Assembly: GCA_035771165.1 (NCBI GenBank)
Contig: JAWNZC010000291.1
Coordinates: 1,137,001-1,201,000, forward strand
DNA length: 64,000 nucleotides
Reading direction: 5' to 3'
Source: Paragorgia papillata
Taxonomy: Eukaryota > Cnidaria > Anthozoa > Scleralcyonacea > Coralliidae
Of this stretch, positions 14,291 to 26,800 are shown piece by piece. Positions within the stretch are counted from its first letter, which is position 1, and every line of letters starts with the position of its first letter. Made by a program: the position numbers and the translations under genes. The notes beneath the pieces are model-generated. The model was not told the DNA's origin. It saw nothing but the letters and a program-made list of their open reading frames with translations, and ran no database searches.

Positions 14291-14929
14291 CTTTTTGGCA
14301 GAGTCGAAAACAATATATTATGGAAACCTTTGGAAAACTTATTGGATAAGAAGACACAACTTTAAGAAGACATCAGAGATATCGATCAACATAAAAAGGT
14401 GAAGAATTTTTTATACGTATAATGTTTGCTGAAAGTATTACCCATTTAAGCTAAAAACGATCAGGTTTATTATACCGTCAAAAACACGTTTTTTAAAAAC
14501 GAATGCATGTCAGTGAAACCATAAATACTGAATAAAAGGTCTTCAAAAAGACGAGTTTTGTTTTGCAATACGTGTGAAGAGTTGCTTCTGTGTCACTAGT
14601 ATTGTCCATTTTCGTTGTAAAATTTATAACGCGGATAATTTAAAAAAACAACGCATAAACTTGAATTTATATACGCTAATCCAGAGGCGTTGCTTTGACT
14701 TTGAGTATTTTTGGGTCGTTCAGTTGTGTGATGTGTTGACAGCCAAGGACCCGGAAATCTCCAATACATTCCATTACAGTTATAAATACATCCTTTTACT
14801 TTTTGTTAATTTTTTTTGAGGGCCACAAGTTTTTTAAATAAAGTTTCTATCTATCTATCTACAAAATTAAATAAAAAATAAACAAAAAAATCCCCCCCTG
14901 GCCCTACATACGTCACGTATCACGTTGAT

Positions 14930-15595
14930 CATCTCGCTGCACAGTTCACGCTGCACAGTTCACGCTGCACAGTTCACGCTGCACAGTTCACGCTGATCAT
15001 CACGCTGCACAGTTCACGCTGCATAGTTCACATTGATCATCATGCTGCATAGTTCACGCTGCATAGTTCACGCTGCACAGTTCACGCTGCACAGTTCACG
15101 CTGCATAGTTCACGCTGCACAGTTCACGCTGCACAGTTCACGCTGCACAGTTCACGCTGCATAGTTCACGCTGCACAGTTCACGCTGCATAGTTCACGCT
15201 GCATAGTTCACGCTGCATAGTTCACGCTGCATAGTTCACGCTGCATAATTCACGCTGCATAGTTCACGCTGCATAGTTCACGCTGCACAGTTCACGTTGA
15301 TCATCACGCGGCTACATAGATCACGTTGATCATCACGTTGCGCAGTTCACGCTGCACAGTTCACGTTGATCACCGCACGGCTACATGGATCACGTTGATC
15401 ATCACGCTACGCAGTTCACGTTGATCACCACACGGCTACATGGATCACGTTGATCATCACGCTGCGCAGTTCACGTTGATCATCAAGCGGCTACATAGTT
15501 CACGTTGATCATCACGCTGCGCAGTTCACGTTGATCATCAAGCGGCTACATAGATCACGTTGATCATCACGCTGCACAATTCACGTTGTAAATAA
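14930..15595. repeat. GCTGCACAGTTCAC satellite grading into a longer higher-order unit
   Basis: 14935-15300 is mostly a 14-bp unit GCTGCAYAGTTCAC. From about 15296 the array changes to a longer repeat of about 55-60 bp built from GTTGATCATCACG, CTGCGCAGTTCAC and CGGCTACATRGATCAC. The two parts share words, so the second seems to be a higher-order derivative of the first. Confidence 0.88.
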
Positions 15596-16892
15596 GCAAA
15601 AGTATCCGCCATTTTGTAGTGGGCGTAAAAAATATTACTATTAATACCTGAGCTGGTGGCTTCAATGTTTTGCATAATTTCCAGCTGGCAAATTTGAGTT
15701 TGAATTCGTAAACAATGAGCTTGCTGTGCTTGATGTCATGTCTAGTCTATGTCTAACCTTTTCAAAACCATTTAAAACTTCAAAATGCGCACGGTAAACG
15801 ATTTTTTAAATATTAAGTTCAGTTTCTGTAAAATCAGATATCAATTCCGGTGTAGTTTGAGAACTTTAAAAAAAATTTAGTCACCAAAGAAGCTAGAGGC
15901 GTCGGCTGAAATACTGAATAATTACCGGCTATTCGTGTTTACGTTAAAGAAAAGGCTTTTAGCAGAGTAAATTGGAGTAAATGAGGCAAAGGCTAACATG
16001 AGGTCGATATGCGAATGAGACAAAAAAGGTTTATGCGGCGAAACGGGGCTTTAAATTGAGAGTTGCGGTCTCAACGAAGCGGGGATCCACAAATTAAATT
16101 TACAACATCACCCAAATGTTATTCAGATAAAAGCATTCAAAAGCGCCCACAGAGCGAGTGCGGAATAATCTTTCACGACGAAAGGATATATAAGGTAAGG
16201 CTCTTGTTCAATTCTTGATAAAAATTAGGCTAAGAGTTTCTGATAGCAATTATATCCATCGATATTGTAATTTTTAAATTCTAAGAAAAGAGTACAAAAT
16301 TTCTCAGCATTTATCGGCGTGGTTATAGTTTATAGTGATGGGCCAAACCTTGGCGTTGTATCAATGTAAACAATACGACATTTCCAGATCATTAGAAAGT
16401 AAATGTGTGCTAAATATGTGTTTAACGGTGCAGCCACAGTGAATAGAAGGCTATAACTTTACTCTTAGTAAATTGTGTAGAAACTTTGCAAGGCAAACAA
16501 TTTGATTAGAAATCAAATGTACATGTTGTGCATTTACACCGCAGTGTAACATTCAGTAGCAAAATACAATGGCAATTCCGTTACAAAAAACATTGGCCAA
16601 TATCCAGTTCTAGTTTTTACGTCTGTTCACGTAAAGCAATAGAAGTATTTGGGATTGGAGGTTTATCTTACACTGAAGGCCGTTCATTTGAGGCACGCTA
16701 TAGCCCGAGCTGATTTTATGTCACGAGAATCTTAAATTACGACGATTTGAAAAATACAGAATGACCTAACAAAGCAAAATTGGCTTCGTTTTTCTGGATG
16801 TAAGTATAGCAAACAGGGTATTCAGAGTCTAATTCTTTTTTGCAGTCATAGAATGATTTTCGTGGCATAAAACTGAACCTGCTAGCTCGATA
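15596..16892. other. Intergenic stretch, nothing recognised
   Basis: AT-rich with scattered stops in all frames. I see no exon, RNA gene or clear repeat. Confidence 0.4.
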
Positions 16893-17127
16893 AAGGCCTG
16901 GCCAAACGCTTTCAACATTTCATGCAACATCGTTCAACATTGTTGAACGCATGTTGAACGAAAATTTGAACATGTTCAAATTTCGTTCAACATCGTTCAA
17001 CACCATTCAACAACGTTCAACATCATTCAACAGGGTGGCCAAACGCTTTCAACATGTTGAATCACGGTTGAATTCAATAATGTTGAACGATGTTGAATGA
17101 AATGTTGAAAGTGTTTGGCCAGGCCTT
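16893..17127. mobile_element. TIR element AAGGCCTGRCCAAACG family, copy 2
   Basis: Termini AAGGCCTGGCCAAACGCTTT and its complement. The middle contains the same GTTCAAC/GTTGAAC words and the TTGAACATGTTCAAAT palindrome as 9100-9277, with an additional internal terminal-like repeat (GGTGGCCAAACGCTTTCAAC) at about 17033. Confidence 0.85.
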
Positions 17128-17920
17128 AATGTGAACAGCCCTCTTAACCGTATTTGGTTTACGTTTATTGTATATAAAAGAAATAAACTGTATATACTGT
17201 AATTTTAAGAATTCGGTGAATATGAAACACATGTATAAGTACCATGTTGTATACTATTGCAATATTTCTACATGATTTATCGCTTGGTGTTAAAAAACAA
17301 ACAAGAGTTTAATAGTTTAGTTTATCTCAACTGTATTTGGTTAACGTTTCTTGTATACAAACAAAGGAGGATGTTGTAATAGAGCCACCTGCCCTATCAA
17401 CAATATACCGCGGGCGTACGCGGCGAGGGGCAAAAGTGTACGAGATATTTGAACTTTCAAAACTCCTTAGATTTTCGGATTTAGTTTAGGGATTTTTTTC
17501 GGATTTTTCCGGATTTCTTGTGAAAATAATTATGAATTTTCAAAGATTTTATGGATCTTCCAGAATTATCATGGATTTTTGGATTTTTTTGCAAAATGTA
17601 CAAAGTGATTTTCCCCTCAGCATACAGCTTGTCTTGGCAAGATATATCGCTTTGCTGCATGTGATCAGTTCATGTTAACTTCGGCTCTCCAAAGCGCGTT
17701 TAGCCAAGAAATTTTTTTATTACCTGCCATTGGGAAGATCTTGATTTTTGGAGGAAGTCTGAAACATCTCTACAACCGTCACCTTAGACTCGACGTCCCC
17801 TCGAGAGACAGACTTGATCTAAGTCCAAGTAGATCATGAAAAGTGTAGATTGTTAGTTGGGTTGGAACAACATGCGTGCGCGTTGTAAACAGGTGGCCGT
17901 TAGAGAGGTGGCTGTTGAAG
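17128..17920. other. Intergenic stretch, nothing recognised
   Basis: No gene seen. 17455-17590 is rich in GGATTTTTCGGATTT-like words, a weak degenerate repeat. Confidence 0.4.
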
Positions 17921-17924
17921 AGAG

Positions 17925-18217
17925 ACAGATAGACAAACAGGTAAACGGATAGACAGTGACAGACAAAAACAGACAAACAAACAGTATGACAAACAAACAG
18001 ACAGACAGACAAACAGACAAACAGTCAGACAGACAGACAGACAGACAAAAACAAACAAACAAACAAACAAACAAACAAACAAACAAACAAACAAACAAAC
18101 AAACAAACAAACAGACAAACGAACAATATGACAAACAAACAAACAAACAAACAAACAAACAAACAAACAAACAAACAAACAAACAAAAAAACAAACAAAA
18201 AACAAACAAACAGACGA

Positions 18218-18314
<97 letters not shown>

Positions 18315-18318
18315 TAGA
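17925..18318. repeat. (AAAC)n and (CAGA)n tetranucleotide microsatellites
   Basis: A CAGACAAACAGACA mixture gives way to nearly pure AAACAAAC (about 18047-18205) and then pure CAGACAGA (18216-18312). Long open frames on both strands are translations of the repeat and not genes. Confidence 0.97.
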
Positions 18319-18724
18319 TAGGGAAGGATCATAACATTGATTTCCGAAATCTTGGTTAGCCAACCACTCAACTAGTGTAGTTAAGCATACTTACCATACA
18401 GTGAAAAAAAACCATTGGGAATTGGGATGTTTTAGATCGTTATAAAATTACATCTTGGTTCTGCTGAATCATAATCCAAACGGATAAGCTTCATCGGAGC
18501 TTAGCATCTTTCCCAGCTGCCTACATGAAATATGATAATTGTATGAGAAGTGATAATTATGTACCACGAGGTCACGAAACAGAACGAGAAGTGTCTATCG
18601 AAATACGCACACAAGTGCATTTGGCATTTACGGATGCCCTTCATACCAAAACACACAGCTTGTTTATTCCGACATATTAAACTTTTAAAGTTATATTAGG
18701 ACCGAAAAGGATTCCTGTTGGGAA
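18319..18724. other. Intergenic stretch, nothing recognised
   Basis: No ORF with coding character and no repeat partner seen within the window. Confidence 0.4.
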
Positions 18725-19050
18725 CGGCCATGTCCTCACTAATCCGTTTCCAAACGAAACGGAGACTTTTGATGCGGTTTGGCTTTTCGTCCACACTCTC
18801 CCGAGTGGAGACATTCGAAGACGCCGTTTCGGCCGCGCTGCACCAGTGTGGACGGCGAAAACGAAGCTTTCGAAAACGCTGACGTCACGACGATCATGTG
18901 ATCTGGGTTCCAGTCACCCACGGCCTTTGTTCAAGCTTCAAGGTCGTTTCGGCGTTTTAATGTGGATGGGGAAAACGATTCGGAAACGATAGTGTGGACG
19001 GAAAACTTTTGATACGTTTTCGATACGAGGTCGATACGGATTAGTGTGGA
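18725..19050. mobile_element. Dispersed element with TTTCGTCCACACYCT / CAGTGTGGACGGC words, two copies
   Basis: Shares with 19600-19812 the ordered words TTTCGTCCACAC, CATTCGAAGACGC, CACCAGTGTGGACGGC, GAAAACGATTCG and GAAAACGATAGTGTG. The first copy has near-complementary ends (TCACTAATCCG and CGGATTAGTGTG), as expected of a TIR element. The second copy is internally deleted and more diverged. Confidence 0.7.
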
Positions 19051-19812
19051 AATGTTGCAGCCGGTGGCTGACTTGTGAAGGACGCAGATCAACGTGGCTG
19101 AGTTGAAGGCATATCAAAACTGGGAACGAGATTGATCAAAGACGCTCTTAGCAGCTGCCATACAACACATTCAGACCCCGATCATTTATCCAGCTGTGAA
19201 CCACAAGCAAAATACAACTAAAAGCAGTCGACACGTGTACATAAAACACAGCCACGTACAATACATTGTACACTGACCCCCTGACGTTGAACTTATTACA
19301 CCACTGAAGCACAAATGTTGGTCTGTTATTATATTTTCCCTCTCTCCTGAAGAGCTCAAAAAAGCTCAAGAAGGAGAAGAGAGATATTTCCCCAATTATT
19401 ATTAAAACGAACTCCACGCGAACTCGTATTAAAGGCGCACAAGAGCTTATAAAGTAAAACAAATTTTGAAATAAAAATCTTGTTAACTCAAGAGCCGAGT
19501 CAAAATTAATATGATTATCCCGACTTATTTATGCAGAAAAGCGCTTATAAAATTATTCATTATAAATTAACGGTTTGTATCAAAATATAACCCTGTGGAT
19601 TTTACAGATACAGACACTTTTAATTTTGATACGGTTATGTCTTTCGTCCACACCCTTCTATTAACATTCGAAGACGCAGTTTTTCTGCACCAGTGTGGAC
19701 GGCAAAAAGGAAGCTTTTGGAAAACGATGTCACGATTATGTTATCACGTACCCGTAGATCTTTTCAGCGTTTTACTAAACGGCGAAAACGATTCGAAAAC
19801 GATAGTGTGAGT

Positions 19813-20874
19813 CTCCGGTTGTGAAACTCGATATCATGCTAACGACCAATAATAGCTCTTTCCCATATAAAAATCTTAGATCTATCTGTACAGTATTAAT
19901 TAGATCATATACACCAAGGTTTGGTTGTATGCCCGGCTGGATGTATGTCCCGGGTGAATATTAATACGACTAGAGTTCGAGGAGACAGTCACGTTAGAAT
20001 AATTGTCATAATTACATGCATGGGGACGTATAAAAGGATTGGAAGCGAAGCCTTCAGGTGGTTTACGTTTGAAAGGAAGGCCAAGGGGAAGTAAACATCG
20101 ATACAGAACGTCCAAGTTGCAACGTAAGTCAGGTTTGAAACGAGAATCTGTTGTATAGTATATAGAAAATCAATTTGGGTGATACAGATGTTCAGTTGTG
20201 TATCTTGACTAAGTTTCGCTCTGAATCAGTGGAATCATTGAAGCCTATTATACTGTTCGAATACTGTATGGTCATGCACTGTATCGAGACTAATACGAGA
20301 CTTCGCAATGTCTCGCGTTGACATTTGTGGCTGTGAACTTGGGGCAATATTAACGTGGACAATATAATTTATGTATATAGCCTATAATGTAATGAGGGAA
20401 TGACACGACTCGTACATAATACATTATTCCAGCTGGCTATAAACGTAGTTAAACTTAATTGTAAGCTGGGCACGAAACGTAGGTCCCTTATAGCTCTGCT
20501 AGCTGAACTCAAGGAGCCATTGTGAAGAGGATAACCTATGCAGCCGTGATTAGCAGTCTTCTACTGTCTCCCAACTATCCGTTAATACGAATTCGATATT
20601 CTGGGACCGACGCTATTCACAGTAATAAGTTGAACTCTACAAATTTGCATATAATTGCTGTATGTTATTTATAAAGTATTCACGACACCCGGCGATCATA
20701 GTAAATACTAAAATATCCTGTTTCATATCTGGTTTTCTAATTTCAGGTTATTTCAGTGAAAAAAGACACCTAAAACTCTCTGGAGGAGTTACAAGAAGAG
20801 AATAATTAGAGTTATATTGCCTGTAAACAGTCCGTCGAGCATGCTGAAGTCCTAAGAAGCCATTTGTTGACATC
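19813..20874. other. Upstream region of the LicD/FKRP-like gene
   Basis: Probably contains promoter and 5' UTR. A GTAAGT-like donor at about 20122 and a TTTCAG at about 20750-20756 could bound a 5' UTR intron, but neither is proven. No other feature is seen. Confidence 0.35.
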
Positions 20875-23800
20875 ATGGGGGCGATGAAGCGAACAGGAAT
20901 TTCATTTATTTGTTTATCTTTGGTGATGTGTGTGATCGTTGGTTTACAATTGGTCAACCACTTTGTAATGTTTCAAAAATCTGAAGCCGACTGCATGTGC
21001 AGTTGCAACTCGCAGACACAGCGTGATATGAAACGCTCGGTTAATACGCCTGCAAGCCGTACTAAGCAACGCACACTTGACGAATACGTGGATGGTTTAC
21101 TGCAAGTTCTTAACGAAATGAGCGACATACAGCAGTCCGAACTCGGGGAAAATTTCGACCAGCTGAACGAAGTTTTAAACGATATTAAAGAAACCCGGAA
21201 TGGCGTGAAGAATTCAAGAAAATTAACCGAGGAAATCGAGCCAACTGAGACGAAGGACCCTGTAACGGGTGCTGAAATCCAAGAAATTTGCCCTGAAAAA
21301 TTTCTGGGGAAGAGTTTAACTTACGGCTATCCGTTCTTTCGCAAAGGTTTCGCAACCCTAAATTGCACCCAATTTGTGCCCGTCACAGACTTGGTTACCG
21401 TGGTTTTTGACGATGTGTATACATCAGTGATCAATCCCCCTGCTTACAAGCGTGTACTGCGAGGCTTGAGTAGACATTTCCCTGAAATAAACGTCGTTTA
21501 TATTACCAAAGATGGTTCAACCAGGGGGGTCCGGGACATGAAAATCAACGTTAGAGTCGTGCAGGTTGATGGGACTATTAGAAAAGGCCAAATGTGGTCG
21601 CAAGCGTTGGAAGGCGTTAAGACAAAATATGTTTTAATCGCTCCAAATTTGGTCGACTTTGACGATGATGTCGACCTGAAACGGTTAATCCGCATTTTGA
21701 GTCACAATCCTGACGTGGCGATCGCGTCAGCAGCTTATCGGACGCGTAATGGACACTGGGATATTGGGTGTCAGCAGATGAGTTTTCGGAATTACACGCT
21801 GACGTTGCAAGGCGGTTATTATTTATCTTTCTGGGAGTGTGTCGTGTGTGATTTCGCGCCAGGACCGTGGCTAGCGAGAACACAGGAGTTGAAACAACTG
21901 CAATTTGACCAAAGGTTCGTATGATATGATAGTGCCGTCGGCGGGGGCGAATTAGTAGAATGACTTCAGTATATGAAGTCAGCGGTAACCCTAACCAGAC
22001 ACGGGATCTCCACGTGTTTAACCATTAGTTATTAGGGACTTTACGATGGACGACGACGGCGGTAAAAAGGTCACGACTAACTGACTATTATATTAGATAT
22101 TTGAAGCTAGTTTAATGACTTTCAAAACGCCCCAATACTGCTAAAATGATTGTAGTGTCAGTATTGAAGTCAATCTCAAGCAACAGTTCTCATCTTTTGG
22201 CCGTTGACGTCGTCCTGAAAACGTGAAAATGCTGCAAGTGGCGTTGTATAAAGAACGAGGACGGTGTTGAGATTACTCTCGGGAGACTAAAAATTATTCA
22301 TTCTCTTTGTTTTACCTGAAAAATAATTCTTTTGTTTAAAGTACGTCGTCCTTGAGGTTGACGTCGTAGATCTTATAAAGTCCCTGTTACACGTTCAGCA
22401 ACGTGCGAACTTTGTTGTAAGTTGCAGCAAAAAGCAGAAAAACACGGCAAAAATAACAAAATCGCAAGTTGCTACGGGGTGTTGCACAGTTCGATTTTTC
22501 TTGCAACCTGCAACATTCAGGCTATTTCTTGCAAGTTGTAAGAAAAATCGCATCGCGTAACAGAAGCTTAACTAAATCACACCACTGTTTCTTATTTTCT
22601 TTACACTTCACAGCCTTGATTTTGGTGTTTTTCACGACATATTTTGGAAGATGAAGAAAATGAAACGGATCACTGTGAGTTGTCCTGATGTAATGTTCAA
22701 CATTGATCAACCAGGAGGCAAGGAGGATGCTGGATATTTGAGCTTCGCAACAAAATATAATATTAAAAAGATAGTTGAACCGAACGGTCGAGTAAGATGG
22801 TGAGTAATGAACAGAATTATAGATGTATAGTGTATAGTAAAGTATAGTATAGTATAGTATAGTATAGTATAGTATAGTATAGTATAGTATAGTATAGTAT
22901 AGTATAGTATAGTATAGTATAGTATAGTATAGTATAGTATAGTATAGTATAGTATAGTATAGTATAGTATAGTATAGTATAGTATAGTATAGTATAGTAT
23001 AGTATAGTATAGTATATAGTATAGTATAGTATAGTATAGTATAGTATAGTATAGTATAGTATAGTTAAGAAATAGAAAATGGCCGCCCGTGTTTATATAG
23101 CCTGATGCAAACACGAGAGTGAGTTGGGAGAATTCGAAAGTTTATGTGAACCCGAGCCATAGGCGAGGGTTTACATAAGTACTTTCAAGTTCTCCCAACT
23201 CACTCGAGTGTTTGCATCAGGTTATATAAACACAGGGCATCCATTTTCTATTTCTTTTATGAAATAAGGTTAAAAAATGTGCCGTGACATCACAACCGTG
23301 TTTACATAGCCTGATATAAACACGGTAATTGACCAATCACAGCGTGCGTAAGACGCAACCTATTTTATAATATAGTATAGTATAATATAGTATAGTATAG
23401 TATAGTATAGTATAGCATAGCATAGCATAGCATAGCATAGCAATGCATAGCACAGCATAGCACAGCATAGCATAGCAATGCATAGCACAGCACAGCACAG
23501 TACAGTACAGTACAGTATAGTATAGTATAGTATAGTATAGTATAGTATAGTATAGTATAGTATAGTATAGTATAGTATAGTATAGTATAGTAATAATTAT
23601 GAAATAACCCCAGTCGAACAAGCTCTCTGAGCCAGCCAAAAAACGGCTCATCTATTGTTTTACTTTGTCTAACACCAAACGATTTTAAGGCCTCGTTCAC
23701 ACTACACCGGATAGTTTTCGTGCCGGCACAAAAAATATCCGGTATAGTGGGAACAGGCGCGGCACGATATTATGCCGAAGTAAATCGATCTGTTATTTTA

Positions 23801-26800
23801 TAATTATGCCGTACGATACAACCAATCACCACGCTCTATTCTATTAATTTACTTCCGAAAGGATTTCGAACTCCGTTCACACTGGAGCTGGAACGGCACA
23901 AAAAGCTATCCGATAAAAGATGTACCTCTTTCGAGATCGGAGCGGCGCTCCGACACAGAAATTGTGCTAGAATAGGCGTTTTGTGTGTGAACAAAAGGCC
24001 TATCCGGTATGGTTTTCGTGCCGGCAAAAAAGCTATGCGGTATAGTGTGAACGCCGGGGCCTTAAGCCGCTGTTACACGATGCAATTTTCCCTGATGCGG
24101 ACGTTGCAGATTGCAACGTGTAACACTCCCTTGTTTATGAACATGTGTCGCTTTGCATTGCAAGACAGGCTTCACCAAAGTAGGATCATGCACTTCAACT
24201 TCGTGCAACTGTTTGTGAAACCTGTCTTGCAATGGGCGTATCAAGGACTTGCAGTCAAACTGGATGTTCTTTACCGCGCGAGCTTGCAATATTGACAGCA
24301 ACATTGCAACGTTGACTTGCTAACGATACACGGCGACTTCTTGGCAAGTTGCTAAAAATTCGCATTTTAAATATCGAACTTCACATAACATGAAGTTTAC
24401 TTAGAGTTAGTTGATCTGACTTTCAATAGAACTTCATATTATGTGAAGTTCCATATTTAAAATGCGAATTTTTAGCAACTTGCCAAGGAGTCGCCGGAGT
24501 GTAACCAAAAGTCGAGAGTCGAGACTAAAAGTCGAGAGTCGAGACAAAAAAGTCGAGAGTCGAGACAAAAAAGTCGAGAGTCGAGACTAAAAGTCGAGAG
24601 TCGAGACAAAAAAGTCGAGAGTCGAGACAAAAAAGTCGAGAGTCGAGAGAGATAAAAAAAACAACAATATATATATAAATATATATATTTATATTATAAG
24701 TAATAGATAAATCCCGAGAACGTGGGATGTATGCTTTATAAAGACCCTTATATCGCATACATCCCGACGTTCGAGGGGTTTATCTGATTTAATTTATAAT
24801 TGAGGAGGTTTTCCAACAAAGTTTTGTCTTTTTTTTCCCACCTTGGACAAAGATTTTCCTTGTTTTTTTCTTCATTTCGTTTCTAATTATTATTCAAGGG
24901 CTTTATGCGATATAAAGCCCTCGAAAGAACAAAGAAAACCGACTCAATAATAAATTAAGTTTAATAATAAACTGTGAAAAATCTGAACCAAATATAGTGA
25001 CCAAACTTCACCGAACGAAACAACATGTCGCCAATGTTAAGCGCAATTGCGCCTGGAGGCGATGTTTAATCACATTATCTTTTGCGTTGGAAGGTAATAT
25101 GGTAGACTCATCGTCTCATATTATACTCTCATAACAAAAGGGGATTATTATTTACCTTCTTTAAATATAGGACGATCCAACAGAATTGTGTACTTGTGTT
25201 CAACTATAGTGGTCTGAGTGTGTTTTCCGCGAATAACCACATGTATTGTTGTTTCATTTTGTCACAATATTTGGGTCATGTCTTCCAGTTTTATAATATT
25301 TTATATTTTACTATTTTTTCTTGTTTAAAGGCTTACGAGTTACAAAATTTATGACTTTTTGAGTCCGAGTTTCATAGTATGCCAGTATCTCCCGCTTCCT
25401 TAGCGCAGATAGCTCGATTATTATCACACCTTAATTTGTAGCTCTATTGTATTAAACTAGGACTTTTACATGTACTGATGGTGTATTTATTTCATATATA
25501 AGAATAAGAAAAACCTGTTGTTTTTAATTCAGTATTATGTGGTGCCAACTTTTGTACTTTGGGCTATCTAGCTATTTCTTCATTCAACAAATTTGTGTGT
25601 GCATGCTGTCCATAGATCGCTATAGGAATTGTAATTGTTCTTAAGTTTGCAAGTCAACATCGCAATATTGCTGTCAATATTGCAAGGTCGCGCGGGAAAG
25701 AACATCCGGTGGCCAAAATTAATGAGCTACTCAAAGGAAAACACTGGTATGAGACAAAATCCATTAAAAACTACAAATTAAAATATTTTTCAAAATGTTA
25801 GGAAGATATTTTGTTTAACAATGAAATTTCTAGATTATGAAAGAATTCTTTACCCTGCGAGAAGAGCCTTCTTTTCCTTATTTCTTTGCTTGAGAGAGAG
25901 GAAGAAAAGTAGGCTCTGCTGTATTCGTGTTTGGCTTCGTCCAAGATTTAGGACGAAGTAACCCGTTTAAGACCCATTTAACCGGTTCTCGTTTTGTTTT
26001 CTGCTCTGATTGGGACTGGGTTCGAGATTGTAACCAAGCAACTGACATGCATGCGCAATGGAAACCAGTCACGAATACAGCAGAGCCTACTTTTCGTCCT
26101 CTCTCTCAGCGAAGAAATAAGGAAAAGAAGGCTCTGCTCGCAGGGTAAGAATTCTTGGAAGAAAACCAGACACTTAAACTGGCTTCAGACACCCCTCCCT
26201 ATATTATGTGTTTGAATGAATGAAAAATATTGTACACTTTAAAACTTCTGGAACCAGGGTAGACTTCTAATGGAACTCTATTCGATTCTAAAAATATTAC
26301 GAGAAAGTTGAAAAACTTGCAGAAGTGCGATAGTCAGAGTGAGTAAATGTTTTTTTCTCTATTTTAGGTATGGTTGTCGTCGTGGCATAAAGCACAAACG
26401 TGGTACTTCATGTTCTAGACCTAAAGGACTAGGAGTTCCTCCTTGTGATCTGGAGAACCTTGCTGATGCAATAAAGTTAATTATGAAGGAATGCGAGGAA
26501 GCTGGGTTGTTTTGTGAGTTACAAGAAGGCACGCTGTTAGGTAAGCGCGTGTAGATTTTTGTGCGGTTGAGACCCCGTTCACACGAGTCCAGAGCGAGTT
26601 GAAACCGGCGCTAAAAAGTCACAGAAACGGCGCTCTAACCGGAGCGTTTTGAAAACGATTTCTAGACGGAACGAGATGAAAACGGAACCAGCGCCGGATT
26701 TAGGACTGTGGAGGCCCCTGGGCGGTCACTGACCAGCACAATATATCAATTCTATTTCTGAATGTATGCTAAGTTACAGTCATATTTTTTTTAATAAGAT

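Noticed and set aside
17853..18371. Long ORFs on both strands rich in N-K-Q-T or C-L-S-V
   Set aside because: They are translations of AAAC and CAGA tetranucleotide repeats open in all frames. No non-repeat sequence or splice context supports a gene.
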